The translations under genes and the position numbers were made by a program. A model generated the notes under the pieces. The model was not told the DNA's origin. It made no database searches and worked only from the letters and a program-made list of their open reading frames with translations. DNA of 64,000 nucleotides from Nostoc sp. FACHB-892 (GTDB lineage: Bacteria > Cyanobacteriota > Cyanobacteriia > Cyanobacteriales > Nostocaceae): contig NZ_JACJTR010000024.1 in the NCBI RefSeq assembly GCF_014698795.1, positions 44,493 to 108,492 on the forward strand, written 5' to 3'. This document shows, piece after piece, positions 26,301-35,974 of this stretch; within the stretch, counting starts at the first letter, position 1; every line of letters starts with the position of its first letter.

Positions 26301-29144
26301 ATGCCCTTTAAAATTCAAACTCTTCTTCCTGGAGCTTGGGAACTGATTAAGGATCAACAATACGAGCTTTTTTCTCTCCATGTCCCTACTACATGGCAGC
26401 AAGTTGCTAAATCTCTAGCGCAAAAACGTTTCAATTTGCTAGGTAGAGGTTATCCCTCCGTCCCCGTATACTCCCTCGACCCAATTATAGCTGCTAGCTT
26501 TCCTAAAATCATTCATACAGTACGTAATGGCTGGCAACGTCCCGGTGTACCTTGGATGTTAGCGACAGAACGCGCTGAACTTTTTAACTTGCCTGACTTG
26601 ATCAAAGATTGGTTGCGTGAGGAATTTAGCTACTGTTTAGGTGATGATGAAGTTGAATCTATTCTCGACCAACTGGATAATAATGCTTGGGAATGGAAGG
26701 ATAAATCAACAGTTTATCCTTTGCAACTTCCACCAAATAACCCGTATGGCATAGACATTCGCTGGCAGGCAATACCTGATTATCTGGCTGGGGAATTTCT
26801 CAAAAATCCACAGGTCACTTTTGGTTCGGATAATCAGTACCAACTAACTTTTTACCAAGTAGTAAACCTTAAGCAAGGAGCCGAACTAATATCATGGCCT
26901 CCTTATGAGGTTCCACTAATTAAAAATAAAAAACAAGTTGGCACAGTAAATATCTCATTTGTCATTCATTTCAAGTTGCAAACAGTTCCTTGGCGCAGCC
27001 AGCCAATGATTTATCATCAACTTTCGATTCGGCGATGGCTCACCGCAACTATGGAACGCCTACCTTATCGAGGTGTTACCGCTTTTATTGGTGATGATCG
27101 ACGGTGGTTAGATGGGAAAAAACAACCATTTTGCTTGATTAATATGCCTATTAAGCAAATTACAACACAAGAAGGAAGGAAAGCAAGATGGCCATTCGCT
27201 ATTAGTGAATTACTGAAAATTAATGATTCTCCACTCCCCGATCCTGATAGTTTAGCTAGTGAGCCAGTTTATAATTGGTCTGTCTTTGGTGCTGCCCCCA
27301 CTGGAATACAAGCTGCTATTGCTTATGACTCTCGACATTCTGGTGAATTTCCTTGTTTTCCTGGTGTGAGTCCGCTAGATTTAGCTAGTTTAGATAGTGC
27401 TATTCAAAATAAGATCGAGCAAGGAAATTTCCCAGTTCGCCGTATAGGTGAAGCGATGAGAAAATCTGGTGAATCTTTACCTTTTTGGGAGCCTGGAAAG
27501 TCACAAAAAAAAGGTAGTCTAGAACCGAAAAATCCTGATGATTTATCTACGCCAATGTTGCGTCCAAAAATTGCTGCCCCAGCTACATTTCGACACCCTG
27601 AAAGCTCTCCTAATACCATCTTAATTTTGTGGGAAACCCAAAAATGTCGAGATGCACTCATTGCAGAAATTTGTAAATTACTTTCAATCTCACCTCAAGG
27701 AGAAACAATCACTTACGAAACTTTAACTGGGTTAACAAGAGAAGAAACTCTTTATCAAAATCAGGATGTATGTTTACGGATTGTAACTCAGCATGTCTCA
27801 GACATAACAGCAAGACTAGATGTTGATAATCCTGAAGTTGAGGGCAATAACCGACAACAAAAACGCACTAATTTGATAGACAAGCGTATTCATCAGATTA
27901 CCTCATATTTACCCTCACCAAAAGGATTAAGTGGTGCTTTAGTAGAAATTAAACCAAAGAAATATTTCTTTCCACCGGAGTCAGATCCAAAACTTGCTGT
28001 GCGAATTGGGGTAATGCAGGCTGGTTATGTCAATCAGCACATCCATGCTTTAAAAACATCTCAAACAAATGGTAAAGAATACATTCCGAAAAAATCTCAA
28101 AATCGAGTGCAAAGAGCAGTATCAGACTTATTACGACAATTTGGAATTTTACCTACTCCTCTCATCGACTTTGAAAAAGATGGCATAGATCCAAATATGT
28201 GGCTGACTTGTTTTTATGTTTTACGCCGCACTCGAAAAACAACAGCTAATAATCAAGCTTCTACTGTCGCGTTGATGGTACGAGTCAACCCAATCAAGGG
28301 AACGGTACAGGTCACTACCCCTACTTTCTTCGCTACACAAGGCTGGGTATCGTATTCAGCAGGGCTGGGATATTTACTCAGTGAAAAATGGGAACCTAAT
28401 AGCTATGCTGATGAAACGACTGGTGATACTAGCGATGCACAACAGTCTAGTGATACCCAAAACGAACAGAAGTTTCTCAATAAATTTGTTACCGATTGCT
28501 TGCGTGATTGTTTAAGTACATCAATTGAAGAGGAAAAACCTCCCCATGTGCTGTTTATGGCTGAAGCCATAAATGCTCGTACAATGCTGACATGGTTACA
28601 AAATCCCCAACTACCAGCTAACAATTTACCCGATCAACTAAAACGGCACATGACAGAATCGGAAATAAATCGGCTTTCGGTTGTGCGGTTAAGAGTTCCA
28701 GGTAATGGTGAAGTTCCCGTTGCTATTGCTAAGGGTTCTCCTGGTAGCAGAACTAATGGTTTATTCTGCTGGCAGGATGTGTGCGATGATGAGGCAACAG
28801 CACTTTACCTCAGCATGAGGAAGCTGTTAAATACCGAGCAAGGTACAAATACATTACAACAGAAACAGTCTCGACTTGATAATGGCAGCTTACAAGCCGG
28901 CAATCCAAAACCATTAGAAATAGCTGTTATTCATCACCCAGGTCTTGAACACGATAAGTTAGCTTGTTTTGTTCATAATCTTAGAGATCGATGGCCATAT
29001 TTTGCTAATGAGGTTTCTTTACCGTTACCTTTTCCGTTTGCAACTTCAGCTAAACAATATGCTGTGAGTGCTAAAGATAGAGTGGAATCTGTTGACTTAG
29101 AAGAGGAGGACGAGGAGGAAGATTCTTCTGAATCTGTTGATTAA
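26301..29144 (+). CDS. pPIWI-RE family protein (prokaryotic PIWI/Argonaute-like)
   Basis: A 947-aa protein placed third in the module, with AGGAG before its ATG. The N-terminal part ('LPGAWELIKDQQYELFSL', 'GVPWMLATERAELFNLPDLI') matches my memory of the pPIWI_RE_X/DUF3962 region. The middle (about 430-600) fits a MID-like region, and the C-terminal 350 residues fit the RNase H-like DUF3893 region: 'VLFMAEAINARTMLTWLQ', 'LSVVRLRVPGNGEVP', 'TNGLFCWQDVCDDEATALYL', 'HHPGLEHDKLACFVHNLRDR'. The tail is a Glu/Asp run. It would bind a nucleic-acid guide or an RNA-DNA hybrid. Whether the RNase H site is active cannot be settled by eye. The family call rests mainly on the three-gene context and overall layout. 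Confidence 0.8.
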   Translation: MPFKIQTLLPGAWELIKDQQYELFSLHVPTTWQQVAKSLAQKRFNLLGRGYPSVPVYSLDPIIAASFPKIIHTVRNGWQRPGVPWMLATERAELFNLPDLIKDWLREEFSYCLGDDEVESILDQLDNNAWEWKDKSTVYPLQLPPNNPYGIDIRWQAIPDYLAGEFLKNPQVTFGSDNQYQLTFYQVVNLKQGAELISWPPYEVPLIKNKKQVGTVNISFVIHFKLQTVPWRSQPMIYHQLSIRRWLTATMERLPYRGVTAFIGDDRRWLDGKKQPFCLINMPIKQITTQEGRKARWPFAISELLKINDSPLPDPDSLASEPVYNWSVFGAAPTGIQAAIAYDSRHSGEFPCFPGVSPLDLASLDSAIQNKIEQGNFPVRRIGEAMRKSGESLPFWEPGKSQKKGSLEPKNPDDLSTPMLRPKIAAPATFRHPESSPNTILILWETQKCRDALIAEICKLLSISPQGETITYETLTGLTREETLYQNQDVCLRIVTQHVSDITARLDVDNPEVEGNNRQQKRTNLIDKRIHQITSYLPSPKGLSGALVEIKPKKYFFPPESDPKLAVRIGVMQAGYVNQHIHALKTSQTNGKEYIPKKSQNRVQRAVSDLLRQFGILPTPLIDFEKDGIDPNMWLTCFYVLRRTRKTTANNQASTVALMVRVNPIKGTVQVTTPTFFATQGWVSYSAGLGYLLSEKWEPNSYADETTGDTSDAQQSSDTQNEQKFLNKFVTDCLRDCLSTSIEEEKPPHVLFMAEAINARTMLTWLQNPQLPANNLPDQLKRHMTESEINRLSVVRLRVPGNGEVPVAIAKGSPGSRTNGLFCWQDVCDDEATALYLSMRKLLNTEQGTNTLQQKQSRLDNGSLQAGNPKPLEIAVIHHPGLEHDKLACFVHNLRDRWPYFANEVSLPLPFPFATSAKQYAVSAKDRVESVDLEEEDEEEDSSESVD

Positions 29145-32098
29145 AGTGATGATAAACTACTGTCTATAGATTCTAGATAAAAACTGTAATTGGCATCAAA
29201 ACAATCACTTGATTGTGGCGAACTACAAGTGTTGATAGCTTGAAAGCGGTTGTAAATTGTGTTGTAATTACGACTATATATTTGTACAACTTCTGATGCT
29301 TGTACTGAAACTGTTGTTCCAGAAGGAATAGTGCTTAACAAATTTGTTGCTTGTTTGATTTTTGCAAGTGCATCTTGCAGTCCAGCTAACGTGTAAGGCG
29401 TATTTTGAGCAATTTTCTCAACTTGTTTAGCTAATTTTTGCGCTTGTTTAAATTTTAAAACAGCGTTATCTTCAATTATTAGCCGTTTATTAATTGTAGT
29501 ATAGTTAGCCTTATATTCTTGAAGCCGCTGTTGTTCTTGTGCATACAAAGGGGAATTTTTAGGCATTGTTCCTAAAAGCTTTATTGCCTGTTCAAGTTTA
29601 TTGCTGGCTTGTTTCCAAGTTGTACTAGAATGTGGAGGGTTCTGTGTAATTTTTACTGCTTCCCAACTCAATTTTTTGGCATTTTCAATCGAATCAGATG
29701 CTTGGATTTCAGATGACAAACGCGCTGAAATTACAGCATAATTATTACGATATTGTTCAAGTTTTGTTTTTGCATCTACGCTAACAAATGAATCTTCGGG
29801 AATCGACTCTAAGATAGTAATTGCTTCTTGCCATTTATTACTTGCTTCATTCCATACTGTTGCTGGGTGCGGTGGATTTTGCACCAAAATAGCTGCATCC
29901 ATTGCTAACTGTTTTGTAGATTCAAACTTAGCTACTGTATCTTCTTCTATTTGCAGTCGTTTTTCAACTGGATCGAGTTGCACGCGAAATTTACTAATAT
30001 CCTGGTGTGCTGCAAGATATGCAGATGCAAATGAATTCGGAATTATTTCAACTGATGCAATTGCCTGTTTAATTTTGTCACGCATTAGTCTGATTTCATT
30101 AATATCTTTTGCTTGTGTTACATCACCTATGCTTGACATTAACGTTTGTGCATTCCAACGTACTTGCTCTTGAGAAAAACGCTTCCAACCAAACCAAACT
30201 CCAGGACTAATTAAAATTAAAATACTTGCAACAATTGCAGTTGTAATCTGAACAGATTTTCTTCGTTGTTGTCGCTGACACTGTTTCATCAATAGTGGAT
30301 TTTTTAAACATTCCTGTGCTTCTTTTATTTTTCCTTCTCCTTCTTGAATTAAAGTTTCAATTTTTGGTTGTAGCTTTTGACAAAAACTTAAAATATCTAA
30401 AACTTTTTCGTTTTGACTATTAAAATCAATAAATAATTCATCTTTTGGGCTAAACTCTACTGCACAAATGCTGCCAAAAAGCAATAACAAACTTTCTAGT
30501 GTAGTAGATTTAATATAAGTAATTTTTCCTTTTTCAACTGTATTAATAATATTCTGGAAGTTTTTGTTTATTGATATTAAATCTTTCTGTACAGTTTTGA
30601 TTTGTTCAAGCTGGCATAACATGACACCTTGATTCCCAAAACTTAAACTGTTCTTGATTATACGACTTTTGGTTTTGACATCATTTTTAATATCGCTTAT
30701 TGATTTATTTGAATGTATTTCTTCTAATGCGGTTATCAGTCCCGGATGTTGAGTGCATTCTTTTCCAAATGAAATAAGATACGCTAACTGTAGTATAGGA
30801 TTTTCAATAATTTGCTTTAAATTAATACATTTATTAATAATAGATTTTACAGATTCGTATTGATAATTATTATATAAAATAATAACTCCGTTTTCATCCA
30901 AACCTAATGCCGTAATGGATTTACCAAGAACACCAATTAAGGCTTTTATAACATCAATATTTAATGGATTATTCGCTTGCTTGTTAATTTTTTTTGTAAC
31001 TATATCTAGTTGTCTATATACGTTTCTCAATTGTACTTGTACTTGAGACATCCGATGTAAATTTTGCTGCATTACAGGGAGACTATCAAAATTTAATCGC
31101 TTTTCTGCTGTTATTAAAACAGCAGAAACTTTTTCGTGTAATTGATCAATGCTAATTTTTGACTGTACTTGCGTAAGAATGTGTAAAAAGCCTGCATCAC
31201 TTAGACAAGTATCTATAAAATTTTGTAAAAACTTTGCAGGTGCTATTATGTTTATAATTTTATGCTCATACTCTTCACATTCTTTAATAATATCTAATAG
31301 CCTATACTGTTGATTTTCAATATAAACAATTATTTCGTTTTTATTATTAAATACTATTCGTGTAATCGCTGCACCAAATACTAAAAATAACGAATTTATA
31401 GTATGATGGCTAACCAAAAAATTTTTTGTATTATCAATTGAAGATGACAAACTGTTTAATTTATCTTTTATTTTGATTAAGCGCTCTAATGCAAGCATTG
31501 CTGTTGCTGCTTTGTCTTGCATTAATTCTGGTTGGCTAAAGCTAAAATCTAACCGAATGCTGAATGATAATTTGGATATTTGTGCAGCCAAAGACGGTAA
31601 ATTTTGGGAATGTTTTTGAATTTCTGTATCGAAAATACTATCTGAAATCAGAAAACATTGAGAGCTAATCTCTTTTAGCCATGTACCTTGCTGAATAAAA
31701 ATATCAATCGTCTGCACCAAATCCCAAAATTTTTTCCGAACCTCCCGCAGATGGTTTTCATCGTGAATCGCTTCATCCAAAAAATCATGTCCAATTTCTA
31801 AAGCAATTTCTGAAGCTATTTGTGAGAGTATATTATCATCATCACTACCATTTTGACCAAGTAAAATTAAACCAACACCTACAACACCTTTTGTCAAACG
31901 AATAGCATCAATCCGTGCAATTTCTTCATCGAGTTTTTTTAGTGTAGGTGCTAACTCACCTTTTATATGATGCAAATCTAAAATCGTGTTAGAAATTATA
32001 ATTAGTTGTTTTTCAATGACATCTGAATTATGGCAATCTAATGCCATCGAACTACCAAGCATCAAAGCCTTATTAAGTATTACATCAAGGTTGTTCAT
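29141..32098 (-). CDS. large repeat-built membrane protein of unknown function
   Basis: A 985-aa, Ile/Lys/Asn-rich protein. The N-terminal 600 residues contain three copies of a helical unit with about 150-aa period; landmarks are 'SLFLVFGAAITRIVFN' (near 234), 'ALIGVLGKSITALGLD' (near 384) and 'SLLLLFGSICAVEFSP' (near 534). One transmembrane helix lies near 620-640 ('AIVASILILISPGVWFGW'). The C-terminal part has three copies of an 80-aa unit marked by 'QNPPHPATVW', 'QNPPHSSTTW' and 'QNTPYTLAGL'. The stop overlaps the pPIWI-RE stop tail to tail. No enzymatic motif is seen. The AT-rich composition differs from the adjacent helicase gene. Confidence 0.8.
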   Translation of the reverse strand: MNNLDVILNKALMLGSSMALDCHNSDVIEKQLIIISNTILDLHHIKGELAPTLKKLDEEIARIDAIRLTKGVVGVGLILLGQNGSDDDNILSQIASEIALEIGHDFLDEAIHDENHLREVRKKFWDLVQTIDIFIQQGTWLKEISSQCFLISDSIFDTEIQKHSQNLPSLAAQISKLSFSIRLDFSFSQPELMQDKAATAMLALERLIKIKDKLNSLSSSIDNTKNFLVSHHTINSLFLVFGAAITRIVFNNKNEIIVYIENQQYRLLDIIKECEEYEHKIINIIAPAKFLQNFIDTCLSDAGFLHILTQVQSKISIDQLHEKVSAVLITAEKRLNFDSLPVMQQNLHRMSQVQVQLRNVYRQLDIVTKKINKQANNPLNIDVIKALIGVLGKSITALGLDENGVIILYNNYQYESVKSIINKCINLKQIIENPILQLAYLISFGKECTQHPGLITALEEIHSNKSISDIKNDVKTKSRIIKNSLSFGNQGVMLCQLEQIKTVQKDLISINKNFQNIINTVEKGKITYIKSTTLESLLLLFGSICAVEFSPKDELFIDFNSQNEKVLDILSFCQKLQPKIETLIQEGEGKIKEAQECLKNPLLMKQCQRQQRRKSVQITTAIVASILILISPGVWFGWKRFSQEQVRWNAQTLMSSIGDVTQAKDINEIRLMRDKIKQAIASVEIIPNSFASAYLAAHQDISKFRVQLDPVEKRLQIEEDTVAKFESTKQLAMDAAILVQNPPHPATVWNEASNKWQEAITILESIPEDSFVSVDAKTKLEQYRNNYAVISARLSSEIQASDSIENAKKLSWEAVKITQNPPHSSTTWKQASNKLEQAIKLLGTMPKNSPLYAQEQQRLQEYKANYTTINKRLIIEDNAVLKFKQAQKLAKQVEKIAQNTPYTLAGLQDALAKIKQATNLLSTIPSGTTVSVQASEVVQIYSRNYNTIYNRFQAINTCSSPQSSDCFDANYSFYLESIDSSLSSL

Positions 32099-32367
32099 AC
32101 GTTAGAACTAAAATATAATATATATTAATAGTTCATACTTTTTTATACATTAACAACCGTAATAACCCTGAATAAAACGCTGTTTAGCATAAATCAATAG
32201 CCGTCAAGCACCACATTTAAAGAAGAGACTTAAGCAAAACTTATCAATCAACGAAAGAATCAGGATTTATATTTGTCAACTCCTTGATCTAAGCTGGTTG
32301 ACAACCGGGAGTAGCACTGGAACAAAAATGCACTATTTAATTTGACACGATATTATTGTGATTATAT

Positions 32368-32907
32368 TTACGCAGAAAGTTTTCCGGAAAAATCCACTTG
32401 AGACATAACTTGTGTGCGTATTGAATTCGCAGCCTTCTCTGCAATTTCTTCTCTATCAGAATCAGTAAGAACTACTGCAAGTAAGGATTTTAGAGCTTCT
32501 CGGTTAGATATAAACTCTTCATTGTATAAATCATCTTGCAACAAAGTAGCTTCCAAGTGAGGTATTAGCTCAGACGAAGGGGATAGCAACCGCTCTTTAA
32601 TGCGTGCCCTTGCAGTTTCTGTTGCAGAAGTTGTACCTATACCTAAATCCCATGTTTCAATTATTAGCCTGACTTCGCGGTTGAGAGATACACGCAGCGT
32701 TGATAGGCGGCCAAATAAAGGAAGGTTGAGCATTAAAGGTGGTAATGCATTACCCCAATCCAAACCAGCGCCAATAGTGCAATTTGCTTCATCTTCGATG
32801 CAAACAGCCTCTTCGAGCCATCCTTCACCAAAAAGTAAATCTATAGCTTCTTGGGTTGTTATTGACTCGTTTGCCTCAAAATTATCCTTTTGCTGTTGAT
32901 GATTCAT
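32368..32907 (-). CDS. hypothetical protein, partner of GNAT gene
   Basis: A 179-aa acidic protein, not recognised. There is no signal or membrane segment. The central part ('RLSTLRVSLNREVRLIIETWD') is predicted beta-rich and the C-terminal third is helical. It follows the GNAT gene by 21 bp and is probably co-transcribed. A two-gene unit of a small acetyltransferase and an acidic partner could be a toxin-antitoxin-like pair, but the N-terminal DNA-binding domain usual for TacA-type antitoxins is not visible, so that remains a guess. Confidence 0.72.
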   Translation of the reverse strand: MNHQQQKDNFEANESITTQEAIDLLFGEGWLEEAVCIEDEANCTIGAGLDWGNALPPLMLNLPLFGRLSTLRVSLNREVRLIIETWDLGIGTTSATETARARIKERLLSPSSELIPHLEATLLQDDLYNEEFISNREALKSLLAVVLTDSDREEIAEKAANSIRTQVMSQVDFSGKLSA

Positions 32908-32928
32908 AAATTTTTACCCGCTCGAACT

Positions 32929-33480
32929 TTATCTTCGTCTCAATACACCATACTCAAAGTAAACTAAATTCTCATATTCTTCTTCCGAACCGCAGTTCAA
33001 CATGTTTTGTTTTTCGTAAAATCCTTCAGACCTTGGTAAGGAATGCAACCCAACTCTACCTTCATACCCTAACTCAACACTTCTAATTCTTGCGAAATTT
33101 AACAGTGCTTGACCAACACCTTTGAATTGAGGTGGGCGTTGAATCTCGATTCGGTTAATGGGGGCAGTGGCAATGCCATCAATATAAACTAACCTCTTAC
33201 CAATATTCAACCGAGAACCGTGCATTTGTGTTTCTATTATCATCAATCCTTGAGTTTTGTTTTCGCACTCAACTGCGTAACCTTCAAGATTTTGTTGATT
33301 GCCAATATATCTTAATTTAAATATCCAGTCCCAATATTTATCTTCTTGACTAAATAACCTTAATTTTTCGACCCACTCATTAACATAATCATCAACATGT
33401 CTTTGTTCTAAATCAACCAAATATGCTTCTTCAACAGTTGTATTATCAAAACCCCTTTTTAATTCGATTTTTCGCTGCAC
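32929..33480 (-). CDS. GNAT-like acetyltransferase
   Basis: A 183-aa protein. The start is GTG 33480 with AGGAG 7 bases upstream. The acetyl-CoA-binding motif A is 'QFKGVGQALLNFARIRSVE' near residues 118-136, preceded by a beta strand 'YIDGIATAPI' and followed by 'GLHSLPRSEGFYEKQNM', the typical GNAT ending. The N-terminal 70 residues are not typical of any GNAT subfamily I know. Substrate unknown. It heads a probable two-gene transcript with the 179-aa protein. Confidence 0.78.
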   Translation of the reverse strand: MQRKIELKRGFDNTTVEEAYLVDLEQRHVDDYVNEWVEKLRLFSQEDKYWDWIFKLRYIGNQQNLEGYAVECENKTQGLMIIETQMHGSRLNIGKRLVYIDGIATAPINRIEIQRPPQFKGVGQALLNFARIRSVELGYEGRVGLHSLPRSEGFYEKQNMLNCGSEEEYENLVYFEYGVLRRR

Positions 33481-33569
33481 CTAAAGCTCCTAATTGTCAT
33501 TATCTGCAATCACTCTATTCGGCGGGCGAATCAGTGTAAATTCCAAAATTCTTGAAAAGAATAAAATTA

Positions 33570-34266
33570 CTAACTTACCGGATGATAAAATCCCGTATTT
33601 TCGTTAAATTCCCACCCTAGCCCTGCTCTATCTTTGCCCTTACACCATGCTACAAAAAGCGGTGGGGGGAGTTTAATTCGCTCCTTACGTACAGTTTCCT
33701 CACTTACACCAAGTCTCTTGCCCAAAGCTTCTTCAGTTAACGGTTGCATTCTGGGAGTATGCACTTTGAATGATGAATTATTGTAGTACGATTTCTGTCC
33801 CCGCTTTTGTTGGTTGTTGAGATAGTCTTGAATTTTAATGATCGCCTCAGCCAACTGTGTCATTCGATCTGTCATTCTCTCCACTTTTTGTTCTAAATTG
33901 GCGAGATTATCAATTGCTGTGGTTTGGTTGCTATTAGATTCATTTGAAAACTCTGACTCAAGCTTATCAAGTCTTTCGCAAATAGCTCTTATCGTTTTAT
34001 TAGTAGAATTACTGTGATTTTTATTACTTTTAACTAAGTACTTCTCTACACTTGCCTTAATCTTTGAGTCTAGGCGTTCGTCTAAATCGTTACCACCTAT
34101 TGCATCAACCTTATCTTGGGAATCGCCTAAGTAGAGATCGATAAATTCGAGCAGCGTGGCTGTTGCTGTTGTGCCTTTCGAGTTGCAACAGGCGATAAAC
34201 TGCTCCCACTTCCTTTGGTCACAGTTGAAAGATGCTAATTTTTTTTTTACGCCCTGTATTGCTCAT
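33570..34266 (-). pseudogene. RHH plus HTH DNA-binding protein (ParR-like), frameshifted at an A10 run
   Basis: Reading from ATG 34266 gives MSNTGRKKK, then the frame is lost at ten A's (34239-34248 as T's on plus). With nine A's the frame continues without a stop to 33570: 'LASFNCDQRKWEQFIACCNS', a ribbon-helix-helix-like start of CopG/ParR style, a long polar helical linker, then 'LTEEALGKRLGVSEETVRKE', a helix-turn-helix. Only the last 104 codons form an open frame with a GTG start as the sequence stands. A sequencing error, phase variation or transcriptional slippage would each explain it. A small basic DNA-binding role in partition or copy control is likely. Confidence 0.7.
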
Positions 34267-34275
34267 GTTCACGTA

Positions 34276-34422
34276 TCATCTAGGTAAACTGGGACTCTCC
34301 ACGCTTATTAAATCGTATAATTCATCATGATGAATTACCTTGATAGTATCATCCCCAAATGTCTCAGCGCATTCTTCAAGCGATGCCTTTTGTAAAGAGA
34401 TGCTACTGCCAACGGCTACCAT
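34276..34422 (-). pseudogene. 48-codon gene remnant upstream of the ParR-like gene
   Basis: A short frame ending 10 bp before the ParR-like ATG, with product start 'MVAVGSSISLQKASLEECA' and end 'DELYDLISVESPSLPR'. A second frame just upstream carries 'LDKAILQVFKPEIIFDR', so the two look like a frameshifted C-terminus of a longer protein. By position it could be the remains of a partition ATPase partner, but no motif shows this. Confidence 0.35.
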
Positions 34423-35974
34423 TGGCGATCAAAAATTATCTCAGGCTTAAACACTTGCAGGATTGCTTTATCTAATTTTTGCTCATCGAAACAGTGCTGA
34501 GTACCTAGTTAGATTGCTGAGTAAGAAAGCAATAATTGCATTCAGTACAGTAAGTCTGTACCCCTACGGGGATCTTGCTACGCATAGCGTCTCTAAAAGT
34601 TGCCCCTGCTTTTAAGCCCTGGTGTCCATTAAAGAATTAGTTGTGTCAGTTTTAAATATATTAGTGTCCAAACGCTCGATTTTTTAGCTCTGTGCAATTT
34701 AAATGATGGTCTAGCTCTGTAAATCCAGTTTTTTAAAATTAATGTCCCTTTCACTTACAACAAAGGCCTTCATTATCCACTCAAGCTTTTCCAGTAAAAT
34801 CGCGATCTGGCTTCCCGAGCGAGTTTCTGACACTATACTTTGGGGAATGGCTGATACTAAGCCTAAGCGATGGCGTACTCGCTCTTTTCGGTGGCGATCG
34901 CTGCTGAGAAAAGTTTGAGTTTTTGGGGAGCAAGTTTTACCCGTCCGTTTTTTGAAGAATTTTTTATAGAGGAATTAAACCACTCTCAAAAAATAAACTT
35001 AAAATGACTCTATAGTTTTATGGCGTGATAGCGATTAAATAGCGGGCTATTCCGATAAGCTTGATTTGGTATGAAAGCAACAGAAGCAGGGAAGAATTTT
35101 GTACAAGTTCTTTAAAATAAGCACCTTTGCCCCTTTTCTTTAACCCAAACCTACACCTGTAATATTTGTGTATTTAAATGCTATGAGTATGCTCTTTGAC
35201 CTAATGCATCACTTATTAACTATAAAGTCATTATTGGTTTATTTTTTTCACCTATTTTTAGTTTTTTATTTTAGAGGTGTATTTTTAGGGGGAACCACAA
35301 AAAAAAGATACCAGCCTTGTTCTTAATTGCTCGTTGTGTGGCGTGGATCTGGCTCGTACTTTCGTATCTTTATGAGCGGGTAAGTGCCTTACCACCCAAA
35401 TCGGGAAAATTGACTTGCCTGAAGACGAACCGATCACTTACTTGGGTAAGTACTTACACGTTGAAAACACATTGTAATTTCAGACATCAAAAACTAACTT
35501 GCCATTCGGTAAAGTCCCAACGGCCGTTTCTGCATTGTTATCAATCAATATTGATATTGGCTAACCACAACAACTGGTGCTTTCAGGTGAAAGCTGCGGC
35601 GATTGCACGGAGCGCAACTGTCCATTGGCGATTGCAATTGAAGAAGGCAGGAGGCAGAGGGCAGAGGGCAGAGGGCAGAAGGAACAAGTCAGAAGGGGAT
35701 TCAGACCCCTCCTGACTTGGGACCACCAAATCAGAGATTGTGGTGGGGGTCTTAAACCCTTACTCCATGATTGTCGTGGGCAGAGTCTTGAGTCAGAATT
35801 CCATAAAAGCCTTCTGCCTCCTGCCCTCTGCCTTTCTTGATAAATATAGACATCACCCCGTAGCAATTCCAGCATCAGCCATCTTCGCCACACACTAGGT
35901 ATTAAATATTCACAGTAATTCCGCTAGTTGCTGAAAATACCCATACTGCTCATCTGCATAGGGAGATCCAAGAG
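34423..35974. other. gene-poor, hairpin-rich stretch
   Basis: No convincing gene in about 1.5 kb. It holds a cyanobacterial palindromic element (about 34556-34602, CCCCTACGGGG plus TACGCATAGCGTCT), a HIP1 octamer near 34903, an AT-rich tract at 35160-35300, and from 35640 a cluster of short tandem repeats and hairpins. The 132-codon plus-strand frame at 35317 has no motif and runs into the tandem repeat; I reject it. Confidence 0.6.
35646..35836. repeat. 7-bp tandem repeat and its inverted copy, with hairpins
   Basis: Five units of GGCAGAG type at 35646-35680 face an inverted relative at 35809-35836 (CTTCTGCC / CCTCTGCC words). Between them, 35688-35716 forms an 11-bp hairpin with one mismatch, and 35721-35751 a second stem (GACCACCA / TGGTGGGGGTC). 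This looks like intergenic STRR-type repeat DNA. Confidence 0.65.

Noticed and set aside
35317..35715. 132-codon plus-strand frame
   Set aside because: Runs into the 7-bp tandem repeat, low-complexity end, no motif or ribosome-binding site.
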